Translations under genes and position numbers: made by a program | Part shown: positions 14,572 to 19,814 of the stretch, piece by piece | Layout of the letters: every line of letters begins with the position of its first letter | Position numbering within the stretch: the stretch's first letter is position 1 | The notes under the pieces: generated by a model | What the model saw: the letters and a program-made list of their open reading frames with translations, nothing else | What the model was told of the DNA's origin: nothing | Database searches by the model: none | Assembly (NCBI GenBank): GCA_964453055.1 | Contig: CAYVOD010000033.1 | Coordinates: 1 to 19,814 of the forward strand | Reading direction: 5' to 3' | Origin: UBA2256 sp964453055 | GTDB taxonomy: Bacteria; Spirochaetota; Spirochaetia; Treponematales; Rectinemataceae | Length of the DNA stretch: 19,814 nt

Positions 14572-15341
14572 GCCCTGCCTCCAATGAGGACTAGCCGCCA
14601 AAGGGCATAGGCGCCGCCTGCGCCAGCCGAAATGGCCGCGGCGGTGATCACCGCGTCCACGCCCCTTGCCAGTCCCGCGATGAGGTCTCCCGCGATTGTG
14701 TCCCGAATCGCGTTGGTTATGGCCACTCCGGGCACCAGGAGCATGATCACCCCTATGATCACCGCGTCGGTATTGATAGGAAGACCGGCGTAGGCGGCGA
14801 CGAGAGACGCCAGGGCGGCGAAGGCGCCGCCGGCGAAGCTGGAAAGAAAGCCCGGGAGTTTGTGGCGCTGGAACTCGTAGATCAGGATGGAGAGCAGGGC
14901 GCCCATTGCGGCGGCGACGAGGGCGTCCACGGTCTTGCCCTTAAAGAGGAGGGAGAACCAGCCGGCGCCGAAGGCGCTGGCGATCATGCGTATCAAGACT
15001 GGACGGTCCTTCATCCGCTCCACCTCGTCCAGTTGCCGCGCCGCCTCTTCGATATCGATGTCCCCCAGCAGAAGATGGCGCACCATATTGTCGATCCTGT
15101 ACACCTTCTCCAGGTTCATGCCGTGGCGCTTGATGCGTCTGACCACCGACCTCACCTTCCCGTCCTCCCCTGAAAAAGAGAGCATGAGACCCGTGCTCGT
15201 GGCGAAGCACTCGGCTTCGGTGCCGCCCTGGCTGACGATGATACCCATGGCGACGTACTCAGCCCGGTAGGTTTCGCCCCCGCTTTCGAGCATGAGGCGT
15301 GAGGCGTCGGCGGCGAAGAGAAGAAGGTCTTCGGAGAGCAT
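14568..15341 (-). CDS. ThrE_1/YjjP-type large subunit of a threonine/serine (or dicarboxylate) exporter
   Basis: The product has 257 residues. A soluble N-terminal part carries the family signature LMLESGGETYRAE (about residues 16-28) and a GTEAECFATSTGLMLSF strand region. About five membrane helices follow, including LVPGVAITNAIRDTIAGDLIAGLARG near residues 200-225, the hallmark of DUF1212/ThrE_1. Length matches E. coli YjjP (256). Together with the downstream 166-residue subunit it should form a two-component inner-membrane exporter, and the 4-bp ATGA overlap suggests coupled synthesis in fixed ratio. The ATG at 15341 has only a weak Shine-Dalgarno (TGGGGC). Confidence 0.9.
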   Translation of the reverse strand: MLSEDLLLFAADASRLMLESGGETYRAEYVAMGIIVSQGGTEAECFATSTGLMLSFSGEDGKVRSVVRRIKRHGMNLEKVYRIDNMVRHLLLGDIDIEEAARQLDEVERMKDRPVLIRMIASAFGAGWFSLLFKGKTVDALVAAAMGALLSILIYEFQRHKLPGFLSSFAGGAFAALASLVAAYAGLPINTDAVIIGVIMLLVPGVAITNAIRDTIAGDLIAGLARGVDAVITAAAISAGAGGAYALWRLVLIGGRA

Positions 15342-15470
15342 GGCTGTATACTAGCCCCAGGGGAGAAACAGGGCAAGGATCGCGTTCAGGTTTCCTTATA
15401 TCCCAGGCGACGCGCCGGTTGAGCGGCAGGCGGGGAATTTTATAAAAAGCTAAAATTATCGATAAATACC

Positions 15471-15499
15471 TAGCCAAAAAAATCCTATGTCACTATATT
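15471..15499 (+). promoter_or_regulatory. Putative promoter of the DUF2807 lipoprotein gene with AT-rich upstream region
   Basis: TAGCCA (15471-15476) and TATATT (15494-15499) are 17 bp apart. The 35 bp before it (about 15437-15470) are strongly AT-rich with A/T runs, like an UP element, in contrast to the GC-rich neighbourhood. Transcription would start near 15506. The rest of the 262-bp gap between the exporter gene and the lipoprotein gene (15342-15436) shows nothing else clear. Confidence 0.5.
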
Positions 15500-15509
15500 A
15501 TGCTTGAAT

Positions 15510-15579
15510 CCGGAAAATTGCCGCGCCCGCACGGGGCGGATCCTTCCGGTGTACTGACGCCGCCTCTTATGAGGGGCGT
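15510..15579 (+). promoter_or_regulatory. Structured 5' leader with two stem-loops
   Basis: Stem 1 pairs CCGGAA (15510-15515) with TTCCGG (15544-15549), with an inner imperfect GC stem (15521-15539). Stem 2 pairs ACGCC/CCTC (15557-15566, one bulged G) with GAGG/GGCGT (15571-15579) around a TTAT loop. The GGCGT side also overlaps GCGTAACGC (15576-15584), an alternative small hairpin. The leader ends with GGAG (15594-15597) 6 nt before the ATG. It matches no riboswitch I know. Confidence 0.45.
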
Positions 15580-15603
15580 AACGCTCGCGTTTCGGAGTAG
15601 TAT

Positions 15604-16386
15604 ATGAAACGTCTCGGTCTTTTCTCCCTCCCCCTTCTGTTTTTCTGCGCCTCCTGCGTCCTGGTGTTCCCCTTCGACGGATTGGTCGGCAACGGGGAGC
15701 TGGTGTCGCGCAATCTCGCCCTCCCTTCCTTCGATTCGATACAAAATCACAGCTCGGCCAGGGTCTTCGTAAGCAGAGGCAACCAAGCCAAGGCATCGAT
15801 AACCATCGACGAAAACCTTCTGGAAGCGCTGGATGTGAGGGTGGACTTCGGTACCCTCGTTATCGCCGTCAAACCAGGAAAAAGCATTCTCTCGTCCACG
15901 AGATTCGTCGTTGACGTGGCGCTGCCCAACCTCGAGGAGCTTCGAGTCTACGGTTCGGGACCCATCTCCTGCGAGGACAATTTCTATGGCCGGAGCTTGG
16001 AGCTTTCCACCAATGGCTCGGCGAACATCTCGGGAAACTTCGAATATGATGAAATCAACATCAGCATAGCGGGATCCGGAAGCATCGGCGCCACTCTGGC
16101 GGCCGACAAAGTCAAGGTCCAGATAGACGGATCCGGCGACGTGGCGCTCAAGGGCAATACTGACAACCTCGAAGCCCGAATCAGCGGCTCCGGGGACGTC
16201 GTCGGCAGGGACTTCAGCGCCCGAAGGGCCGAGATAGCCATCTACGGATCGGGTTCGGCCACCGGCAGGGTCCAGGACTGGCTCAAGGTGATCATCAGCG
16301 GCTCCGGGGACGTGAATTATTACGGGAATCCATATCTGGACAGCCGCTCCAGCGGCTCCGGCCGGGTGCGCCGCCTAGGATCATAA
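15604..16386 (+). CDS. DUF2807-family (head GIN domain) lipoprotein with GSG repeats
   Basis: The product has 260 residues. The N-terminus MKRLGLFSLPLLFFCASC looks like a lipoprotein signal with lipidated Cys18; the lipobox CASC is relaxed, as often in spirochaetes. The mature part matches the DUF2807 'putative auto-transporter adhesin, head GIN' domain: FDSIQNHSSARVFVSRGNQAKASITIDENLLEALDVRVDFGTLVIAV, then a beta-solenoid region. That region holds repeated GSG turns (YGSGPIS, NGSANIS, AGSGSIG, DGSGDVA, SGSGDVV, YGSGSAT, SGSGDVN, SGSGRVR) about every 20 residues. It is predicted to sit at the membrane or cell surface; the family's function is unknown. GGAG lies 6 nt before the ATG. It is convergent with proS. 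Confidence 0.87.
   Translation: MKRLGLFSLPLLFFCASCVLVFPFDGLVGNGELVSRNLALPSFDSIQNHSSARVFVSRGNQAKASITIDENLLEALDVRVDFGTLVIAVKPGKSILSSTRFVVDVALPNLEELRVYGSGPISCEDNFYGRSLELSTNGSANISGNFEYDEINISIAGSGSIGATLAADKVKVQIDGSGDVALKGNTDNLEARISGSGDVVGRDFSARRAEIAIYGSGSATGRVQDWLKVIISGSGDVNYYGNPYLDSRSSGSGRVRRLGS
16180..16313 (+). repeat. Exact 20-bp direct repeat within the lipoprotein gene
   Basis: ATCAGCGGCTCCGGGGACGT occurs at 16180-16199 and again at 16294-16313, in the same frame (ISGSGDV), 114 bp apart. AGCGGCTCCGG recurs a third time near 16352. Other GSG repeats use different codons, so these copies may reflect recent duplication or conversion. Confidence 0.8.
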
Positions 16387-16391
16387 GCCCA

Positions 16392-16424
16392 GCGGATCGG
16401 AGCGCCCGTGCCGCGTCGATCCGC
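16392..16424 (+). terminator. Hairpin after the lipoprotein gene
   Basis: GCGGATCG (16392-16399) pairs with CGATCCGC (16417-16424) around a 17-nt loop, starting 5 nt after the lipoprotein stop. On the + strand it is followed by A, not T, so any termination role for this strand is uncertain. Confidence 0.35.
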
Positions 16425-16427
16425 GAT

Positions 16428-16460
16428 AAAAAAAAGGCCCGGAGCCAGCTGCTCCGGGCC
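16428..16460 (-). terminator. Rho-independent terminator of proS
   Basis: A perfect 10-bp stem GGCCCGGAGC/GCTCCGGGCC (16436-16445 with 16451-16460) with a CAGCT loop is followed on the - strand by eight T (16428-16435). It lies about 48 nt after the proS stop. On the + strand only TT follows, so it acts mainly for proS. Confidence 0.9.
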
Positions 16461-16508
16461 TTCGCGTCATTAATTTCCAGTATCAAGGTTTAGCGCGGCG
16501 ATCCTGCT

Positions 16509-17966
16509 TCAGTAATTCCTGGCAAAGAGCGCCCTGTGTTTGGCCGGGGCTCCGCAGATCGCGCATTTCCCTACGATGCCTTCCTGGTCGCCCAGGGGCA
16601 TGCAGCGCAGGGTGGCCTTGGTTTTGGCTTTGAGATCCGCCTCGCAGGCCGCAGAACCGCACCAGAGGGCTCTGGCGAAGCCGCCATGGGCGTCGGCTGT
16701 GCCCATTCCCTCGGCGCCGAAATATTCCAGCAAGCCCGGAAGGTCGGCCAGGTCCTGGGTATGTTCCAGCCTGAATGCCTTGGCCTTTTCGTAAAGCGAT
16801 TTCTGGATGTCTGCCAGGGCTTCCTTGGCCGCGCCTACTGCTTCGACAACCGGGACGAACTTCTTTTCCCCCGTATCCCTGCGCACGAGAACGAGCTTCT
16901 CAGCCTGCATGTCCCTGGGACCGATTTCGATGCGCACCGGCGTTCCCCGCATTTCCCATTCGGCGAACTTCCAGCCAGGGCTGGAGGAATCGTCGGAATC
17001 CACGACGACCCTGATCCCCGCCGTCTTGAGCCCGGCGCTGATCTTTTCGGCGTAAGCCAGGACAGCCGCCTTGGAATCGTTCTTGTAGATCGGGACGATG
17101 ACTACTTCCTCCGGGGCTATGGAAGGCGGCAGGACCAGGCCCTTGTCGTCGGAGTGGGTCATTATGACCGCGCCGACCAGACGGGTCGAAACGCCCCAGC
17201 TTGTCGCCCAGACATAGTCCAGGCTGCCCGCCCTGGTCTGGAATTTCACGTCGAAGGCCTTGGCGAAATTCTGTCCAAGAAAATGGCTGGTCCCAGCCTG
17301 CAAAGCCTTCCGGTCCTGCATCATCGCCTCGATGCAGTAAGTCTGCACGGCGCCGGCGAATTTTTCGGTTTCGCTCTTTATCCCCGTCACGACAGGGATG
17401 CAGAGATGACGCTCCACCACGTCCCTGTAAACCTCAAGCATCCGCAGGGTTTCCTCCACGGCTTCTTCTTTTGTTTCGTGGGCGGTGTGGCCCTCCTGCC
17501 AGAGGAACTCGCTGGTGCGCAGGAAGAGGCGCGTGCGTTTTTCCCAGCGCAGCACGTTGGCCCACTGATTGATGAGAAGAGGCAGGTCCCGCCAGGACTG
17601 TATCCAGTCCTTGTACTTGGACCAGATGATCGTCTCGGAGGTCGGGCGGATACAGTAGGGCTCCTCGAGCTTCTCCCCGCCCCCATGGGTAACCACCGCC
17701 AACTCGGGGGCGAAGCCCTCGACATGCTCGGCTTCCTTTTCCAGGAAGCCCATGGGGATAAGGAGAGGAAAATAAGCGTTTTGATGCCCCGTTTCCTTGA
17801 AGCGGCGGTCGAACTCGTCCCTTATCCGCTCCCAGATGGCATAACCGCGAGGCCGGATGACCATGCTCCCCTTCACCGGCGAATAATCCGCCAGTTTCGC
17901 GTTGAGCACTATATCGATATACCACTGTGAGTAATCGACTTCCTTGGGAGTGATCTTGTCGGCCAT
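16509..17966 (-). CDS. proS: Prolyl-tRNA synthetase, archaeal/eukaryal type (ProS type 3)
   Basis: The product has 485 residues from the ATG at 17966. Class II catalytic motifs are visible: motif 1 region VIRPRGYAIWERIRDEFDRRFKETGHQNAYFPLLIP, motif 2 LRWEKRTRLFLRTSEFLWQEGHTAH, and GTSHFLGQNFAKAFDVKF with WGVSTRLVGAVIMTHSDDKGLVLPP. The anticodon-binding domain (VVIVPIYKND ...) follows. A C-terminal zinc-type domain carries Cys clusters (CGSAAC, CMPLG, CAICG), and the protein ends in Tyr, all typical of ProS type 3. There is no INS editing insertion as in the long bacterial type. It charges tRNA-Pro with proline in the cytosol. GAGG 6 nt upstream selects ATG 17966 over the in-frame TTG at 17978. 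An intrinsic terminator follows, and the promoter overlaps the divergent gene's. Confidence 0.96.
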   Translation of the reverse strand: MADKITPKEVDYSQWYIDIVLNAKLADYSPVKGSMVIRPRGYAIWERIRDEFDRRFKETGHQNAYFPLLIPMGFLEKEAEHVEGFAPELAVVTHGGGEKLEEPYCIRPTSETIIWSKYKDWIQSWRDLPLLINQWANVLRWEKRTRLFLRTSEFLWQEGHTAHETKEEAVEETLRMLEVYRDVVERHLCIPVVTGIKSETEKFAGAVQTYCIEAMMQDRKALQAGTSHFLGQNFAKAFDVKFQTRAGSLDYVWATSWGVSTRLVGAVIMTHSDDKGLVLPPSIAPEEVVIVPIYKNDSKAAVLAYAEKISAGLKTAGIRVVVDSDDSSSPGWKFAEWEMRGTPVRIEIGPRDMQAEKLVLVRRDTGEKKFVPVVEAVGAAKEALADIQKSLYEKAKAFRLEHTQDLADLPGLLEYFGAEGMGTADAHGGFARALWCGSAACEADLKAKTKATLRCMPLGDQEGIVGKCAICGAPAKHRALFARNY

Positions 17967-18000
17967 ACAATACCTCAAGCATTAAGAAGGATTGGCAAAG

Positions 18001-18038
18001 AGCCGCTTTCAAATGGTGACGGATTTTTGAAAGTGGCT
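18001..18038. repeat. 13-bp inverted repeat in the proS/membrane-protein divergent promoter region
   Basis: AGCCGCTTTCAAA (18001-18013) and TTTGAAAGTGGCT (18026-18038) pair over 13 positions, with one G-T type mismatch, around a 12-nt loop. The right arm contains the TTGAAA -35 box of the + strand promoter and the probable start of the proS transcript. It could be an operator or, in RNA, a hairpin at the 5' end of the proS leader. Confidence 0.55.
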
Positions 18039-18054
18039 TAACTATACCTATAAA
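18027..18054 (+). promoter_or_regulatory. Putative sigma-70 promoter for the unrecognised membrane protein
   Basis: TTGAAA (18027-18032) and TATAAA (18049-18054) with 16 bp between. The transcript would start near 18061 and have a leader of about 85 nt. It overlaps the opposite-strand proS promoter. Confidence 0.55.
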
Positions 18055-18070
18055 AGCTCTGCAATTTCAA
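18041..18070 (-). promoter_or_regulatory. Putative sigma-70 promoter for proS
   Basis: On the - strand TTGAAA (18065-18070) and TATAGT (18041-18046) are 18 bp apart. The transcript would start near 18034 and run through the inverted repeat at 18001-18038 before the proS ATG at 17966. Confidence 0.55.
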
Positions 18071-18146
18071 TCGGAAGGAACCGCCGCGATCACCTCCAGC
18101 GGCTGGGGTCTTTTCGCCGCCTTGACTTTCGATATATTCTCATTTT

Positions 18147-18974
18147 GTGACCTTGCAGACGCGGCGCAGAACCTACTGGATACTCTTCGGCATCGAGGCA
18201 TTTCTTCTTCTGGTAGGCTTGGTGTTTTCGATACTCCTCTCCTTCATGAAGAAGGTCCCCATCTTCCTCATCGAGCGGGGGATCTACGAGACCTACGAAA
18301 TCTTCGGGCTGCGCATCCCTTCCTTCGGCTATTCGCTCGTGAACGCTCTTCTCCTAGCCGTCTACTCGGTGGGCGTGAGCCTATTCATCCTGAAAACCTT
18401 CAGGAAAACCGTGTCTCCGGAGATTTTCTTTTTTATCTTCTGGCTTTGCAGCCTTTCCTTCGAGGCGATACGGCCGCTGCACCTTTTCGTGGCGGTACAG
18501 GGAGCTACGGATTCCAGCCTCTCGATTTTGGACAGGCTCTACATGGGAAGCAGATTTCTGGGCCTTATAGCGATTTTCATTTCCGGTCTCTATGCCGCAG
18601 GAATGCGAAACGATAAGCAATTTTCCATAATCGCGATTTGCCTGGGCATCAGCGTGGCCTTGAGCTCGATTATGCCCGTGAATACTGGGATCTGGGCGAT
18701 CAACCTGATGTTCAAGCTCGGCTACGGAAGGCTCGTGGACGGGTTCTCCGCGGCTATCCTGCTTATCACCATCGCGAATTATCTGATCGCCGTGAGGGTG
18801 CGGGGCGATAAAGCGTATTATTACATCGCCGCCGGAGCCGCCCTTGTTGTCGCCGGAGCCCTTGTCGCAAGCCGAGGCGCCTCGCCCATGGCCAGCCTAA
18901 TCTCCCTCCTGGCGATGGCGACCGGCGGCTTCGTCTATATCTACAAACTGCATTCTTTTTATTTGTGGCAATAG
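18147..18974 (+). CDS. Unrecognised polytopic membrane protein
   Basis: I do not recognise this 275-residue protein. It begins with a short basic stretch (MTLQTRRR) and has about eight hydrophobic segments, roughly at residues 10-32, 58-82, 90-108, 130-152, 158-178, 190-215, 226-243 and 248-266. Between helices 1 and 2 lies a 25-residue loop (KKVPIFLIERGIYETYEIFGLRIPSFG). SFEAIRPLHLF sits in the third or fourth segment, and the C-terminus is short and aromatic (LHSFYLWQ). No transporter or enzyme motif is obvious. The length of eight helices with charged residues in mid-protein loosely recalls seven-transmembrane sensor modules of spirochaetes, but that is speculation. The GTG at 18147 has no clear Shine-Dalgarno; the next ATG (18246) would remove the first helix. 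Divergent from proS. Confidence 0.7.
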   Translation: MTLQTRRRTYWILFGIEAFLLLVGLVFSILLSFMKKVPIFLIERGIYETYEIFGLRIPSFGYSLVNALLLAVYSVGVSLFILKTFRKTVSPEIFFFIFWLCSLSFEAIRPLHLFVAVQGATDSSLSILDRLYMGSRFLGLIAIFISGLYAAGMRNDKQFSIIAICLGISVALSSIMPVNTGIWAINLMFKLGYGRLVDGFSAAILLITIANYLIAVRVRGDKAYYYIAAGAALVVAGALVASRGASPMASLISLLAMATGGFVYIYKLHSFYLWQ

Positions 18975-19037
18975 CAAATCCACAGATTCCGCAAGGCGGC
19001 CGAATTTTCCCGCCGAAAGCCCGGCGCCCCGAAAACC

Positions 19038-19682
19038 CTATATTCCCATGACCATAGCCGCGGCGCCGGCGGCGAGCGGCAGGAGTATGTTATCCCAATC
19101 CTTAGTAGGAGCGGCCTCCACCAGCGTGGAGATCGACGCGATGATAAGAGACGCTCCCGCCCTGCCGCTGATCAAGTATGCGGGAAGGAAGGAGCTGGTA
19201 AAACAGGTTATGCTGCCTTCAAGCGATTTCCCCTGGGTGAAAGGGAGCCTGATTCTGCCTATGGTTTTGCCGACCAGGCTCGATAAGCCGTCAGCGAAGG
19301 CGAGTATATAGATCGCGATGCTGGCGGATTTTATCGGGAAGATAAGCACTGTAAGCAGCGCGCCTAGGCCGAGAGTGACAGGGCCGGTAACGAATCTACC
19401 ATTGTCGCGTAGCCGGGCTGCCCTGACGGTGAGGACCGAGATGACTGGAATCGAAAATCCTCTCATGCGCAGCGATTCGAAAATGACATAACCCACGATG
19501 CCCCCGGCGAGGAGCAGAACCGTCAAGGATTTAGATAGGTAGAGGAGAGGGGGAACGAAGGCGATGAGAAGATGGATCGATTTTCGGGTGAGTTCTATGG
19601 AAATTTCTTGGCGCGAAGCCTTTTTCTTTTCTGATGAAGGCTTGGCGCAGCTTCGCGGCAAAACTGGATATTCTTGGCGCAT
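19038..19682 (-). CDS. SEC59/DGK1/VTE5-family CTP-type lipid (diacylglycerol/polyprenol/phytol) kinase
   Basis: The 214-residue protein is hydrophobic, with about six membrane segments after a basic 30-residue N-terminal tail. Family motifs are seen: ELTRKSIHLLIAFVPPLLY (R-K-x-x-H), ILAFADGLSSLVGKTIGR (the conserved D-G/A-x-x-x-x-x-G nucleotide-binding region), FTQGKSLEGSITCFTSSFL (K-S-x-E-G-S) and VEAAPTKDWDNILLPLAAG (E-x-x-P...D-N-x-x-x-P). Relatives phosphorylate diacylglycerol, dolichol or phytol with CTP at the membrane. Here it probably phosphorylates an isoprenoid alcohol or diacylglycerol for recycling, but the substrate is open. GGAG 6 nt upstream supports ATG 19682. It is divergent from the tRNA gene at the window end. 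Confidence 0.85.
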   Translation of the reverse strand: MRQEYPVLPRSCAKPSSEKKKASRQEISIELTRKSIHLLIAFVPPLLYLSKSLTVLLLAGGIVGYVIFESLRMRGFSIPVISVLTVRAARLRDNGRFVTGPVTLGLGALLTVLIFPIKSASIAIYILAFADGLSSLVGKTIGRIRLPFTQGKSLEGSITCFTSSFLPAYLISGRAGASLIIASISTLVEAAPTKDWDNILLPLAAGAAAMVMGI

Positions 19683-19703
19683 CGTTTCTCCGTAGGCCGC
19701 TTC

Positions 19704-19732
19704 TTGACAGCCTTAAGTGGCTTTGGTAGGAT
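19704..19732 (+). promoter_or_regulatory. Near-consensus sigma-70 promoter for the tRNA gene
   Basis: TTGACA (19704-19709) and TAGGAT (19727-19732) with 17 bp spacing. The start would be near 19739, about 50 nt before the mature tRNA 5' end. The leader holds short GC-rich inverted repeats (GCCTC/GAGGC, 19733-19761; CAAGAG/CTCTTG, 19744-19767) that could fold before RNase P processing. Confidence 0.7.
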
Positions 19733-19788
19733 GCCTCGTCGCCCAAGAGCGCGCGCGAGGCCTCTTGCGGCGGCGTAGTGCTTTTTAT

Positions 19789-19814
19789 GGGCGATTAACT
19801 CAGCGGGAGAGTGC
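19789..19814 (+). tRNA. tRNA gene, 5' 26 nt only (cut by window edge)
   Basis: GGGCGAT (acceptor strand), TA, then ACTC-AGCGGGA-GAGT form a perfect 4-bp D stem with a typical AG...GG D loop, followed by GC. The anticodon lies outside the window, so the isotype is unknown; a 5' half like this is common in tRNA-Val, which is a guess. Confidence 0.85.

Noticed and set aside
16536..17930. 464-residue open frame antisense to proS
   Set aside because: Long antisense frames are common opposite GC-rich genes; the translation shows no domain, and proS on the other strand is unmistakable.
18122..18616. 164-residue frame starting with TTG ahead of the membrane protein
   Set aside because: It overlaps the hydrophobic protein in another frame, lacks a ribosome-binding site and has shadow-like composition.

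Overview
The window is about 19.8 kb of GC-rich bacterial chromosome (roughly 58% GC by eye) with densely packed housekeeping and accessory genes. I see no phage, transposase, CRISPR array or rRNA. The gene set points tentatively to a spirochaete (Treponema-like or a relative): an archaeal/eukaryal-type prolyl-tRNA synthetase, a PreP-type M16C metallopeptidase, a plant-like ketol-acid reductoisomerase, a lipoprotein with a relaxed lipobox, and small FMN proteins. This is family-level inference, not a phylogeny. A run of exactly 100 N (9375-9474) marks a draft or metagenomic scaffold join.

Left part (1-8500, mostly + strand): the 3' end of ilvC; a strong promoter followed by a MATE exporter whose stop overlaps the start of an iron-type alcohol dehydrogenase homologue (ATGA); a NimA-like FMN protein; a YczE-family membrane protein; a nitroreductase with its own promoter; RidA; and a HAD phosphatase that starts with TTG. 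An O6-alkylguanine-DNA alkyltransferase lies on the - strand, overlapping the HAD gene tail to tail. A secreted DUF2141 protein and an EamA exporter follow on the + strand. The theme is small-molecule export, redox and damage control: reactive enamines, nitro compounds, aldehydes or alcohols, and alkylated DNA.

Middle (8600-15350, - strand): two genes separated by the assembly gap, an ABC-F ATPase (Uup type, 3' end lost) and an SrkA/YihE-type kinase (5' end lost). The single frame across the N run is an artefact. Upstream lies a 177-bp intergenic region with a perfect 42-bp palindrome and a second long inverted repeat. Beyond it come the M16C peptidase and a two-subunit ThrE/YjjP-YjjB-type exporter whose genes overlap by ATGA.

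Right part (15350-19814): a promoter and structured leader precede a DUF2807 lipoprotein built of GSG repeats. proS converges on it, with a textbook intrinsic terminator between them. proS and an unrecognised polytopic membrane protein diverge from overlapping back-to-back promoters carrying a 13-bp inverted repeat. A SEC59/DGK1/VTE5-type lipid kinase follows on the - strand. The window ends 26 nt into a tRNA gene with a near-consensus promoter.

No obviously new multi-gene system is visible. The best leads are the 42-bp palindrome, the altered metal site of the alcohol dehydrogenase homologue, the overlapping divergent promoters with an inverted repeat, and the structured leader of the GSG-repeat lipoprotein.
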